DNA from: Mesostigma viride
Lineage: Eukaryota; Streptophyta; Mesostigmatophyceae; Mesostigmatales; Mesostigmataceae
Assembly: GCA_009746045.1 (NCBI GenBank)
Contig: RPFO01001283.1
Span: 1 to 64,000, forward strand
Direction of reading: 5' to 3'
Length of the DNA stretch: 64,000 bases
In this document: piece by piece, positions 23,697 to 35,700 of the stretch
How the letters are laid out: each line of letters opens with the position of its first letter
How positions within the stretch are numbered: position 1 is the first letter of the stretch
Program-made: the position numbers and the translations under genes
The notes under the pieces: model-generated
Told to the model about the DNA's origin: nothing
Database searches by the model: none
What the model saw: the letters and a program-made list of their open reading frames with translations, nothing else

Positions 23697-23845
23697 ATGG
23701 TTCCGGAGGAACTTCAGTAGGTAGAGAACAAGACGACGATCCCTTGCCACATACGCCTTTTCAAGACCCCTTCCGCGTCCAGGAATACGAAGCCGACACG
23801 TCCTTGATAGGTAATGGGCGGGTCGCCTTCAAGCTAGGAGAGTAG
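23543..23845 (+). CDS. LTR-embedded Arg/Gly-rich small ORF
   Basis: An ATG at 23543, inside the 5' LTR, opens a 100-codon frame that crosses the LTR end and candidate primer-binding site and stops in the leader at 23845. The LTR part begins MAYYSNTYVNALRS and becomes Arg/Gly-rich (RGLSRGG, RGRGGGR), like RNA-binding RGG segments. The leader part is acidic (REQDDDP). LTR copy A at 6824-6980 keeps the same frame; differences are mostly third-position and the only length difference is three bases. This suggests selection on the peptide. Without a capsid or zinc-knuckle signature, an N-terminal Gag piece or an RNA-binding accessory protein are both possible. Confidence 0.55.
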   Translation: MAYYSNTYVNALRSAPSRSSFARGLSRGGLTSIGSIRPIRGRGGGRYPRRNNGSGGTSVGREQDDDPLPHTPFQDPFRVQEYEADTSLIGNGRVAFKLGE

Positions 23846-24199
23846 TGCTGCCCGTTTCGGGACACGCTCTACCTGGATGCTAGACCTGCTCGCAGCGGAT
23901 AAACCCTTTCGTAGTTAGCCTGTCCTTCGCCTTGTTTTCCTGCTTACGGTTGTTTCCTGTCATAGATAGGGAAGTATTACTGTCCGGAGACGATTAGCGT
24001 CGCAGTACCTACACCTTTTCCTTCGTGTTGCTGCTCATTAGACGGCCGCACTCGCAGAAATTCACTGGGTCGCTGACTTTAGGACTACGAGCGCTGGACC
24101 GTTTTCGCCCTCGTCATTTCGGTGATCCAGATACCCAGCTAAGTCGACTCCTACCCCTTCCACTCCTATCGTGACTACTCAAGAACAAGGTGCGTTACC
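23846..24199 (+). other. Leader region of gypsy-1
   Basis: A 354-bp untranslated stretch between the small ORF and the next ATG. I see no conserved element in it. Confidence 0.6.
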
Positions 24200-24592
24200 A
24201 TGAGCCAGCGGCGATCTTTTACTGCTCCTTCCCATTCATCTAGTGATAATAGCTTAGCTAAATATTACGTAGTTATTACCCCTCAATGGTCAGCCATTTT
24301 CCTCTCTTGGTCAGATGCTAGGAAGATAGTGCAAAACCGTACATATAATGTAATTAGGTATAAGAAATTTGTTACCTTCGAGGAAGCTCAACAATTCCTT
24401 ATAGACCATAGTGTATCAGATCTAGGCCTACACGTACGTTCTACTCCTCATGGTCGCCCTCCTGTAGAAGCTCTAGATTTTGCTACCCCTCCTTCGTCTC
24501 CCCCTAAGAGGGCTGCATCCTCATCTAGCTTAGATACTCCTCTCACCTTAGAATTCGGTTCCCTATCCATTACTGTTGTTAAAAAGGATTGA
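24200..24592 (+). CDS. RNase H1 N-terminal/viroplasmin-type domain ORF
   Basis: A 130-codon intact frame from an ATG at 24200. Residues about 20-70 match the RNase H1 N-terminal hybrid-binding (Cauli_VI, viroplasmin-type) domain: LAKYYVVIT, AIFLSWSDARKIV, then YKKFVTFEEAQQFL. That domain binds RNA-DNA hybrids or dsRNA in RNase H1 and in pararetrovirus inclusion proteins. The rest is a Pro/Ser-rich tail. It lies before gag and is separate from the pol RNase H. In this position it may bind the element's RNA or reverse-transcription intermediates; that role is inferred. Confidence 0.75.
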   Translation: MSQRRSFTAPSHSSSDNSLAKYYVVITPQWSAIFLSWSDARKIVQNRTYNVIRYKKFVTFEEAQQFLIDHSVSDLGLHVRSTPHGRPPVEALDFATPPSSPPKRAASSSSLDTPLTLEFGSLSITVVKKD

Positions 24593-24714
24593 TTTAAATT
24601 GTTTCCTTCTTTTAAGCCATTAAAAGCTTTTTCTTTTCTTTCCTTGCCTTAAATTAGGCCTTGTCCTTTATCCTTGTTGCTTTCAGTTAGATTTCTATCA
24701 TTTACTTAATAAAA

Positions 24715-26409
24715 ATGGATCCAGTGGGTGGTAACATGTCGCCTATACCTACCAATACTCCTACTATGAATAATATAATAATAATAATAATAACAACCAT
24801 AACAACAATCGTGGTAACCGACGGGACTCACTTGAAACGGTGCACCATCTCACTCCTCAAGGTAATCTTCGTACCTCACCTCCTTCTCCTGTTGCTGGTG
24901 GTCGCCGTCGTCCCTCACTTACCCCTCCTACCTATGAACAACGTATGCAAGTCAGATTTAGTGATGACCCTTCCCTTACCCTGAACCAGGCCCCTGCCCC
25001 TCCTGCAACCTTGGCTCAACCCCCAGCAGGTCCTCACTAACTAACAATGTTTAGGCCTCCTTCCCACCCTGTGCCTTCCATGCCTGCTTTAACACGGGTC
25101 GTGCCTCTGCCCCTGTCGGCCCTTCTGGGCGCCCTAGTGCAGTTCCCTTTTACCCACCTGCTTCCTGGTCCTACCCTGAGACGGCCTATGAGGCAGCCCA
25201 GGTCCCTACCCGTGTGGCTGATTTAGAAGTTAATAGTGATTTCAGCACCATGCCCCTAGATGATAGAAATTATGATCATTTTGCCTATTCCTCTCTTCGT
25301 GAGCAATATACTGTCCCCTTCTCTTATGGGCACCAGCCTGAAACGGTGGCCCCTTCTAGACCCCTACCCAAGACTTTTCCTCTTCCTTCCTTCTATCCCG
25401 CTTATGTAGCAGTGGAAGATAGTGGCCCTATGGGAAAAACTGACTCTTCTAATCCCCCTAAGCCCCTGCTCTTCCCCTCTTTGCTAACCTTCCCAAGCTG
25501 GATGTCAAGTCTACCCCTCAACAGTTTTTCACCTTTATTATGTTGCTTACCCAGAACACAGAGTCGTGGCAGAATCATAATAGATGGCGTCTCTCTGATG
25601 CTGTATTAGTTCCTCACTATCTTACAACCTGCATTACTCCTGAGCTTGCTAACCTCATTCAGTGTGAGTCTTTGGCCTCTCATGCCTACCCTAACTCTGT
25701 AGCAGAATTGTTTAAGCGTTTAGAGAACCATTTAGTCCCTCCTGATTCAGATTGGCAGGATAGATTAGCCTTTGGTACCTTGCAGCAGGGTACTAAATCA
25801 TTTAAGGAGTATATGAAAGAGTTTGATGCTCAGATGGTACGAATTAGGGATTTGTCGGGTGCAGAAGTACGTGCTCGCTTCCTCCAAGGCCTCAGTAGAC
25901 CCTTATTACGTGAAGTCAAGCGCCAGTTCTCTGCCTACCGTTTTACTGATCTGCCCCTCAAGCATGTGCGCCAGCATCTCTTGCGTGTAGCAGATTTCTT
26001 CACCACCCCTTCTCTTCCTACCCGTTCCCGTATTAATAATATTATCCTTACCCCTGAGGAGGAGAACTCCTATGTAGAAGAATTAGATATCTGTGTTACT
26101 GACCTTTCAGCCCTTGATGTCTCTCATATCACATGCTATCATTGTAAGGAAGTAGGTCATCTTAAACGTGAGTGCCCCAAGTTCCTTTCGGGTGCTCCCC
26201 CTCATCCCGACGCTCGCCCTCCTCGTACCCCTCAGCGTGCTCCTATTCGTCCTACTTCAGGACGCATTCCCTCAGCTACCCCTAGTAGGCTGAATGCTGT
26301 GCAGACAGGACCCCAGGGTTCCCCTATGATAATCAGGCTCCCGCACCCTCTTCGCTCCCTCGTGACCCTCCAGCAGTGGCTTTTTCGCCAGGGTCTTCTT
26401 CGGGGTTAG
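24715..26409 (+). pseudogene. gypsy-1 gag (frameshifted)
   Basis: It starts at an ATG at 24715 (MDPVGGNMSP) with an Asn-rich tract encoded by AAT repeats, then Pro-rich sequence. The capsid-like part lies around 25540-26000 (SWQNHNRWRLSDAV, LFKRLENHL, FKEYMKEFDAQM, VRARFLQGL), as in Ty3/gypsy retrotransposon Gag. It ends with a zinc knuckle CYHCKEVGHLKREC. At least three shifts occur between 24780 and 25560, several at C or A runs, so the copy may be defective or mis-sequenced. Confidence 0.85.
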
Positions 26410-26526
26410 TTCCTATGGATTTGGGGGGGGAGGGGGAACAGTAGGCCTGTCAGCCGGGGGTAACCTGGACAGGTCCTTAGATAGTACCCCAGATAAAATT
26501 TTTGCCTGCCTGTTTTTATAACCTCT

Positions 26527-29500
26527 GTAGGAGCTGAATCTTCCCTACCACTACGTGTGCGTCCTCTTATGTTCTTGAATGGTGGTTTAACCGTCCCTCA
26601 CACTGTTGTAGACCCTTTCTTGCATGCTGATGAACTCTTGAATGTCTCTGTGTTGGTAGATAGCGGTGCGGCTAGCTCCTTTGTGAGCGAGGCCCTAGTT
26701 AGGCGTTTAGGACTAGTCCCTACCCCTCACACCAAACCCGTCACTGTTCATTATGCTGATGGTCGCACCAGTCATTCCCCGGGTACGGTGTCCCTTCCCA
26801 TGGTTATACAAGGACGTACTGTCAACCTGACGGCCACTATAGGCCCTATCACTACCGCTGATGTATTACTAGGATTAGATTGGCACCAGGATAATAAGAT
26901 TACTATTAATTATGATACCATGGTCATTTGGTTTCCAGATAGCTCTTACTGGGTACCGGAACGTCATTATAGATTGGAAAATTTATCCTTGGTAGATATT
27001 ACTCCTCCTACACCTGTTGATCCTCCTGTAAGACCTATACCTGAAGTATTAATGTCCAATGATGAGTTGCGTTCTGAACTAAAGGAATATGGATATTTAT
27101 TATGTATGTTCCTTCAGTTAGAAGTACAGGAGATACCTATCACTAATAATAGTGTGGATATAGATATAAACACAGTGGATACAATAGGAGTGGGATTTAC
27201 TGAAAATGAAATAGTAAGATACATGGCTGTGATAGATTCCTCAAAAGTTTTTGAAGAAAAGACTCCTTCTTATCCTCCTCCTCGTTCTGTTTTACACCGT
27301 GTAGTTATCAAGGACGGTGCAGTTCCTACGCACTCTCCGATGTATAGAATGGGCCCTACCGAGTTAAAGGAACTAAAACAGATTTTAGTGTCATTATTAG
27401 AAGCAGGATTGATAGAGCCTAGTAACTCCCCTACTCAGCTGGTGTCCTGTTAGTTCCTAAGCCAAATGGCAAGTTTCGCCTAGTTACTGATTATAGGAAG
27501 TTGAATGATATTACTGTGAAGTCTAAATACCCTCTACCTCGTATTGATGATATATTTAATAAGGTTAAAGGTTCCACTTGTTTCACAGTACTGGATTGTG
27601 CGGATGGTTTTTGGCAGTTGCGGATAGCTCCTGAGGATTGCCATAAAACCGCCTTTGCTACCCCTTTTGGTCATTACCAGTTTAGAGTAGCGGCTATGGG
27701 ACTCTGTAACTCGCCTGCCTCTTTTCAAATGTTAATGAATGAAGTGCTTAGACCTGTTATGGGAAATTCTCACCTTCCTCAGGTGTCCTCTGATCTAAAG
27801 GATCCTTCCTTCTCCTCTGTTTCTTTATCTGAGCATGACCGTTCTTGTGCTCAAGCTTACTTAGATGATATTCTTATTTACTCTCCTGATTTTGAAACGC
27901 ACCTACGTGATTTAAAGAAAGTATTAGAAATAATGGCTGAAAATTCTTTGTGGGCGCGCCGTGCTAAAGTTCGTTCGGGTAGGAGTGTCCCATTTTTAGG
28001 GCACGTTCTGTCAGATGCCGGGGTCGCTACCGACCCGGATAAAACTAAGTCAATTCAGGAATGGCCTACTCCTACCGACGTTAAAGGTGTACGTAGTTTC
28101 CTAGGAATTGCTTCTTACTATAGGCGTTTTATCCCGCGTTTCGCAACTATAGCAGCCCCTATTAATCATTTATTAAAGAAGGATATCCCCTTTGTTTGGA
28201 GTAGTGAATGTCAGTCGGCTTTTCAGTGCCTAAAATCCCTACTCCTTTCCCCTCCTGTACTCATCCTACCGGATACTACTAAACCCTTTGTTGTGGCTAC
28301 AGATGCTAGTAAAGTAGCTATAGGTGGTGTCCTTCTCCAGGATCAGGGTCAGGGCTTACAGCCAATTGAGTATATCTCTAGGACAATGCTCCCTGCGGAG
28401 CGTAACTATCCCGTACACCAGCAGGAACTCTTAGCTGTGGTGTATTGTTGCCACGCGTGGCAGCACTTCCTTAAAGGTGCTCAATTTGATGTCTGCCTGA
28501 ATGAACCCTGTGAGCTAGATCCTTATAGGTTAGTTATCCAAACGGATCATCGTCCCCTTACCCATCTTCTCTCCCAACCCAACCTTACCCCTCGGCAAGC
28601 GCGCTGGATGGAATTTTTAGCACAGTTTTCCCCTTTTAAACTTCAGTATGTCAAGGGTGTAGATAACATAGTACCAGATGCACTCTCTCGTCGTGCAGAC
28701 TATTCCTTTTCGAGGACCTTGATGTTCTCAATACTACTCTAGTTCCTACTACTATGGGTGTAACCCCTTATGGTGAACTACCTGATGATGAATCCTATGC
28801 CTACCTCTTTCATACAGCTGTTCGCATGCCTGATCTCCTTTCTCACGTAGGACTCTCTCTCCCGTGTGAGGCCCTTCCCGTGGCCTCGGTGGGGGGGGAG
28901 GGGAAAAATAAAATTTCTATACCGCTTAGCCATATAGCGACTAGGTCAGGAAAGTCTTATGAAAACGTAGTCCCTCTAGGACCTCCCCTTCTCTTTGGCA
29001 AGGCGGTAGGAGATCTCTTTAAACCTGTTCTGGATACTTCTGTAGCGATGCCTACCTCTGATCTTGAACGCCTTATTAGTAGATTTACGGCCACTGAGCC
29101 GGAAGCATTAGCTGCCATTGCTGCACATCCCCAACAATTAGGCAAGCACCCTTGTAAATTTGTAGGTGGGTTTTTATATGTGCAGATAGCAGATTCTCCC
29201 CCTCAATGGCGCCTGTATGTCCCTCCTATCTGTCGCTCCTCCTTGCTCTTTGAGTTGCATGACTTAGCTGCTCATCAGGGTGGTAAACGGGTACGGGACC
29301 TAGTAGCCCGCTCTTATTACTGGCCTTCCCTTTATAAGGATGTAGATGAGTATGTTAGAACTTGTCAATCTTGCCAGGAAATGAAACCCAATAATGTAGG
29401 ACAGATAGCAGAACCTAGGACCTTGCCTGACCCCATCATGCCTTGGGATTCTATCATGATGGATTTTGTAGGACCTTTTAGAAAGAATGATAGGGGCAAT

Positions 29501-30567
29501 GCCCAAATCCTTGTGTTCATAGATCGTTTTACTCGTATGTGCCATCTTGTGCCGTGTCCTTTAGAACTCACCGCACGTGATTGCGCACGCCTATACCTCA
29601 ATAATGTATATAGATATCATGGATTGAGTAGGCAGTTTATTAGTGATAAGGATAAATTATTTACCTCAGATTTTTGGCAGCAGTTTTTCGCTGCCATCGG
29701 TACCAAGGTTACCTACGGTACTGCCTACCACTCCTCCTCCTCTCATTTAGTAGAGCGTCTTAATAGGGTAGTAGAAGAAGCGCTTAGGCACTATGTTAAT
29801 GGCTCGGGTAGTGATTGGGAGGATTATTTATGTTTGGTAGAGTTCTCCCTCAACAATTGTCCCCAAGCTGCGCATGGATATACGCCCTTCTTCTTAGATA
29901 CTGGTAGACAGCCCCTTACCCCTACCTCTCTCTTAGCTAGTCCTCTACGGGACAAGGATGATGTGTCCCGAGATACTGTAGAAGGTGTACAGTCCTTACT
30001 AGATAGAATGAAAACTGCTCATGACCACGCGATCTCAGGGTACCAAAAAGCTCAGGCTAAGTACCTTGCTAGGTTGCGTGCCTCCTTAGATAGACGAGCA
30101 CCTGAGATAGAAATAGGAGATCTAGTATTAGTAGAAGGCCCCCGTGTTGGCCGTTTTGCTCATAAGTTTGAAGCAGAACTGAAGGTCAAACTTAGGCCCG
30201 CCTTCTTAGGACCCTTCCATGTGTTGTCTAGGGTAGGAAATTTCTATATAAAGTCGATATCCCTACCTCTTGGCAAACATTCAAACACCTTCCATAGGAG
30301 CCAGCTTAAACTGTACCACCCTAGTACGTTCGCTGGCAGAGAGCGCCTGCCCCTTTAGAGCATAACCCTGACACTGGGGAAGTAGAAGACGAAGTAGAAA
30401 GCATCGTGGCCCATAGAGATATCAAAAAGGGCCGCGGTACCCAGCGTCAGTATAAAGTGAAGTGGATGTATGCTCGTAGTGAAGTAGATAAGGTTTGGTA
30501 TACGGAGAGTGAGCTAGATGGGTGTAGTCGCCTGCTGCAGGAATATAAAACCCTGCACAAGCTCTAG
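26527..30567 (+). pseudogene. gypsy-1 pol: protease, RT, RNase H, integrase, chromodomain
   Basis: Domains in order: retropepsin (VLVDSGAASSF at about 26653, LLGLDW), reverse transcriptase (FRLVTDYRKLN at about 27475, YLDDILIY at about 27856), and RNase H (VVATDASKVAIGGVL at about 28290, QTDHRPLTHL). The integrase follows, with a zinc site (HDLAAH, CQSC), catalytic MMDFVGPF and FISDKDKLF, and LVERLNRVVEEA. A C-terminal chromodomain spans about 30390-30567 (QYKVKW, VWYTESELDGC). Frame changes occur near 27428, 28705 and 30325. The order is that of Metaviridae chromoviruses, whose chromodomain targets integration to marked chromatin. The protein is intact except for these single-base shifts. 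Confidence 0.92.
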
Positions 30568-31810
30568 TCGTAGGCCTTCTCCTCTCTTATGTTATGTCTG
30601 CTGTCGACGGGTGGTTGGTTGTCCCCCCCCTCCGCAGCCGTCATGTCAGAGCCTACCCCTCCGGCTGAGAGCCCGCTGCCGTCCCTGCCCCTACCGGACC
30701 CTGAGCTGTATTTCGAGGCCCTTCCGGGCCGCTGGGTGTCGCGATCATGTTACCGGGTGGCGTTGTGCAGCCGGCCCTTCAGGCCCAACATGCGAGCTTA
30801 GTCAGGGCGGCCCTCTTCGGGGTCACGTGGTATGGTCCTTCCCCTGATGAGCCGCACCAGCTTGTCCTGCACGGGTTCGACGATGCCGGACACTGTTTGT
30901 TGGGGTGTGGTTCCAGCTGTCCCGCCTTGGGACAGATAGATGCGGTTCTCCGGTGCTGCCGTGTGTTCTCCTACCTCTCTACCCCTGTGGGCCGTACCTG
31001 CCTACGGGAGGTGTTCCCTTGGCTTCCGGCTGAGGGTGATGCTGAGGTAGATGAGAACCCCTGCGACCTTTTACGGGCCGTAGAATTCATGGAGATAGCT
31101 GATCAGTCGGCGGAACTAGCGGTTAGTGGTCCTGCCCCTTCGGGCGCCCCAGCCGAGGTACATTATACTCCAGATTATTCTGCCTCGAGCGCTGCGTCCG
31201 CCTCCTCGGCGTCTGTTCCTCCCTCTCCGGTCCCGTCGTCCCCTCGGTCGACCCGGGATGTTGCAGTAGAGCCTACCCCTTCGGGTTTGCCTGATCCTCT
31301 TTCGGCGACGGTCTCGGCTATGCAGGCTCAGATCCAGTCCCTGACCACGGCGTTCGGGGCCTTCCTGGCGGCCCAAGCGCAGACTCCGGCCACGCCAGGT
31401 GGGGTGTCTGTGGTGTCCGCGCCCCCTACCCCTTTGGTTGCTTCGGCACCTGTGGTTTCGCCGGCGCCCCCTACCCCTTCCGGGTTGGCAAATACGGGTA
31501 CGGGGTATAATACGCGGACCTAAAATACGCGTATTATACGTGGGGGGTGTAAAATACGCGGCGGTAAAATACGCGACAGTTTTTGTGGTCCAATTGTCAG
31601 TCACCCAATTAGCACGCTCCTTGATGATGGTCATGCAGTTATTGCAACTGAAATTTGGTGTATATGCTTATTTATTAACATCTTCCATTAATTTATGCCC
31701 TGCAATCCTATCTAATTATGATTTGTTAAATGCTGACTGCAACGGGAACTGTAAGGAATCAATTAATTAGTTAATTGTAAGGAAAGCCATCCACTATATA
31801 ATGCATGAGA

Positions 31811-32135
31811 GGACATAAGACACAACTAAGGACCATGCTCTCAAGGATCCCACAACAAGCTCCATACACATACACACATGTGCACACACATTCATCATTG
31901 ACAAAATGCACAACAGCAGAGGATATAAGACACAAGGACCTTGCTCTCAAGGATCCCACAACAAGCTCCATACACATACACACATGTGCACACACATTCA
32001 TCATTGACAAAATGCACAACAGCAGAGGATATACGACACAAGGACCTTGCTCTCAAGGATCCCACAACAAGCTCCATACACATACACACATGTGCACACA
32101 CATTCATCATGCATTGACAAAATGCACAACAGCAC
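31811..32135. repeat. Three copies of an about 106-110-bp tandem repeat
   Basis: The unit contains CTCAAGGATCCCACAACAAG and a CA-rich stretch, and it starts at 31811, 31921 and 32027. It lies inside hAT-like element 2. Confidence 0.95.
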
Positions 32136-32489
32136 CCCCGCTGCCATGGAGATTACTCCACGTTGGTCCATGCAATTATTTAAGCCAGCACGGCCATGCT
32201 TTCTTAACGGCAGCGTATGCAGCTCTTGTTCTCACTATACTATTGCTAGTAACTTGTGAGTTATAACTTAATGTCCCATCCATCACATGGGTCCATGCAA
32301 CCATCGGCCATCACCCACTAGCTGCCATCACATACTACACCGGCTCAAGATGGTATAAGTATTAAGACAAAAGACTCCTTCATAGATCATGCTAAGCATG
32401 ACCCTTTAGTTCTTGTCTGGCGGCTGCAGCGGCAAGAACCGCGGCTTCTTTGCGCAGGCGCAGGTCCTCCTCCTCCGCCTCCTCCTCCC

Positions 32490-32757
32490 CCACCTCCTCC
32501 TCCAACTGTTAGCAATCCTGAGAAACCTGCTCCGGATATTCGGTGGCATTTTGTCGCAGGGTAACATCCCTTCCCCTGCGATTCCGGCAAAGTGTGCACG
32601 GACTCGGAATACGCTGATTGGCCCCGCCTTGTAGGAGAAGTTCTTGTTGCAAAATGAGCAGAACATCCTCGATTATACTGCGTTGTGTTACTAACAGCAT
32701 CTGTGACTGCTTCTTTCTTCTCGACAGCGAAATCCCATTCAGGCCCTTTCTTCGGCA
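32490..32757 (-). pseudogene. BED zinc-finger remnant of a hAT transposase
   Basis: A minus-strand ATG at 32757 starts MPKKGPEWDF. After a frame change (shift or small intron) it gives CSFCNKNF, VRAHFAGIAGEG and LPCDKMP, the C-x2-C...H...C layout of hAT BED fingers. The catalytic domain is missing; poly-Arg low complexity follows. Confidence 0.75.
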
Positions 32758-35700
32758 TGGCTGCAAATCGAAAATGGCTGCACACTATCGCACAGTCGCA
32801 CTGGCCTCGTCGTCGCTATATTGCATTACACCGTCAGTAGCACAGCTGGCATTATGCGTATGTACCTAGTCCTAGCTGTCTCCTACCGGCCAAAGATTTT
32901 GCAAGGCTTGCGCTTTTTTTTTTTTTGAGACTATATCGATGTGCACATGTGGTTTGGCTAAGCTTAGCCGCCTAGCGGCTAAGCTTAGGTAAGGTTTACG
33001 AAACATTTCAAACTTTTCATTAAAATTATATTAAAATATTTAAGCGCGACGCACAGCGTCTCCACAGACATTTTTCTACCTACAAAATACAATGTTAATA
33101 ATTATTCTGGCGCTGTCACAAGGTCCGGCCGGCGACTTGCGCCGGAAATGCGCGGACTACACAAATTAATTCGGCACACGGCCACGTCCAGGCTGTCTGG
33201 GATCATAAAAAGACTTTCCTCACGTGACTTAGTGTTTTCCTGTTGACATCATGCCCATTTAATATTAATGCTGCTGTTACCCTGCTCATGACCATGCCCT
33301 GAATTCCATTCTTTGGTGACTTAGTGTTTTCTTGTTTAGGGGCTGGCATGCATGCGTTGGTTGACATGCCATGGATGAAAAACGCCAAGAAGAGTATAAG
33401 GCCCCGCTGCCACCAAAAAGCACCCGCTGGTTGATCAACCAAGGGGATAGCCTGCACAGTGAGACACAAACACAGCAGACCCAGCAAAGCAAAATTCAGG
33501 TTGTAAGCGAGTGGAGATTACTTTTGACATGCTTGATGAAGAAATATATAACACACCTTCTATTGTCAACATATAATAAACAACATATATCTATTGTCAA
33601 CATATAATAAACAAATAGTTGATTGATCACCTTATACACCACGTAAACATGCTAGCAGACGCGCTCTTCAGTCCAGTGAAAATCCACGTGCGAAGCAAGT
33701 CAGCAGTTACGCAGAAAGCACCATGAATGTAAATGACGCCCCAAACCCGTGACAGCAAGCATCCAGAGGGGCTTTCCAAGCCCAGCATATTCCAGAAAAA
33801 AGCATCACAGATCCTTGGGCAACGGACGTTCACACAGGACATTCGAAGGACCATGAAGATGGCGTCCTGCACGGCTAATAAAACGCAACGCTACGCTATG
33901 TCTGCGACTAGATGGATTCGGCGAAATGGAAAGAACGCAACCATGAAAATGCATCAGAAAGAGAGCAGGTAGTACCCCGGTAGGTAGTACGCCTCACCAT
34001 CGGCATCGCCAGTTACGTCCCGTGGCAAAAAATCCAGCGTTCTTTCCAATATGATGACACCAGAAACTCGTCGGCCCCACGCCTTCCACGAACAGCAAAC
34101 TGATTTTACTAGGCACCCAGTACGTAAAGCAATTAAGCATGATACTACAATACCTAAATCTACAACGACATTCCATTTCCAGGTCGCCATAGCGCGGACC
34201 TCTCCCACGCAGGTATCAGTCACTCCGTTGACGCACCTCCAGCTCAGAAAATTTCGTACTTGCTCTTCAAACATAAAATTTTGACGTATAAAACCATGGC
34301 TGCGCATTCCCCATCCCAATTTTCTAGCGTACGTTTCCTGCCATCGCCAGCCAGCAAATTGCTCGCGGAGTACGTCACTTTGTTTTTTTCGTCCGGCGGC
34401 GTGGCCTGCGGCTGCGTCGTTTCGGTGGTGTTATGTATCGATTTCGGGTCGTTTCCGTTGGATTTGTGACCGTTGGGGCCGAAGGCCGTTTGTTTTCCGT
34501 AGTTTGCTTGTTTTGGATTGGTTGTTTATGTGTAGTATTTTGTAGTATTCTGGACGGACGACCCGAGCCGCTAACTTAGCGGGTTTATCGCGGCCGTTGG
34601 ATCCATCATCGTACGCTCCAGATTGTCGGCGGCTAACGTTTTAACTTTTTTCATTTTGCCTTCGTATATGGAAAGAACTGTACGCATCTACTTCTAGTAG
34701 TAAAAATCTCAAATGTGCAATGAACGCGCCGCGCCCAGAACCTGGGCACCGTGCCAGTGCCCGCTGCCCGCTGGTACCCCCGAAAAATTCTAAGTCCAAA
34801 CCGCGTATTCTGAAGTAAAGTACGCGTATATACGGCGGAGGCCTTCAGTGTACGTTTTCCCGTATTTTTGCGGCTCCGTACGGCGTACTGACCAACCCGG
34901 TACCCCTTCGGTTGCTGTGGCTTCGACACCTCCGGTTGCCTCCGTGCCTGCGGCCAACGTTCCCGCGCCTCGGCGCGAGTCTTCAGCCCCTTCGGCTGTG
35001 CCCGCCGTCGCCCCCTCTGGGCCGTCCGCCGCGCCCTCACAGCCAGTTCGTGGTTTCTTCAGCGACACGGGCGACCATCCCAGGCTTTGGGAGGGTGGTC
35101 CCCCGCAGAGGATCCCGGTTCCCGACTGGAGCTTGGATGGTAACCAATCTTATGCCGGGCTGCCTGTCCCTACGGGCCCTATCTTCAATATGTGGCCTGA
35201 GGGTGCACCGGCAACGGAGACCGGCGCGCCTGCGCCGATGGCGGGTCCGTCACGGCCCTCTCTGGCTTCGGGTCCGGCGCGACCTCCTGTTTTACCAGTG
35301 CCCCCTGCGTCGGTGTCGGCTCCTGCCCCTGCGTCGGCCCCTGCTTCGGTCCCTGCTCCTTCGGCCTCGCGGTCATTGGCCGCGGTTGTTCGGTCCACCG
35401 GTCAGGATCCTCGCGTCACCCGCGCTGCCGATTCCCTCCGGGAGTTGTCCCAGGGTGATCGGGACAGGGCCCCTTCTGTGGTGCATGCGACGCCGGAGTC
35501 GCGCGACACGCCCATTCCTGGGTATGGTATGTCCGCACTCGCCTGCCGACAGTGTGACCTGCCGCGCGCCTCTGCTGAGCTTGCCATCTCCCCCATGTCC
35601 TACGGGTTCTCCCAGGTGTGTCGGGCGCCTCGGGATCGTGGCCTACCCATTGAGACTGATCGGCCTCCCTTCGACATGGTTATTTTAGCTGATCCGGTGT

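Larger units (their letters stand above)
31480..34900. mobile_element. hAT-like element 2 inside gypsy-1
   Basis: Flanked by the 8-bp duplication TACCCCTT (31472-31479 and 34901-34908). Terminal inverted repeats begin CCGGGTTGG. Subterminal CGTATTATACG-type motifs lie at about 31497-31575 and 34800-34890. A BED-type zinc finger remnant on the minus strand supports hAT ancestry. Most of the 3.4 kb is non-coding tandem repeat and AT-rich sequence. The insertion splits the third ORF of a very young LTR element, so it is itself recent. Confidence 0.85.

Noticed and set aside
32387-32870. Several alternative frames over the BED finger as separate genes
   Set aside because: Only the frames giving the C-x2-C...H...C pattern are meaningful; the others are shadows or GC-rich low complexity.
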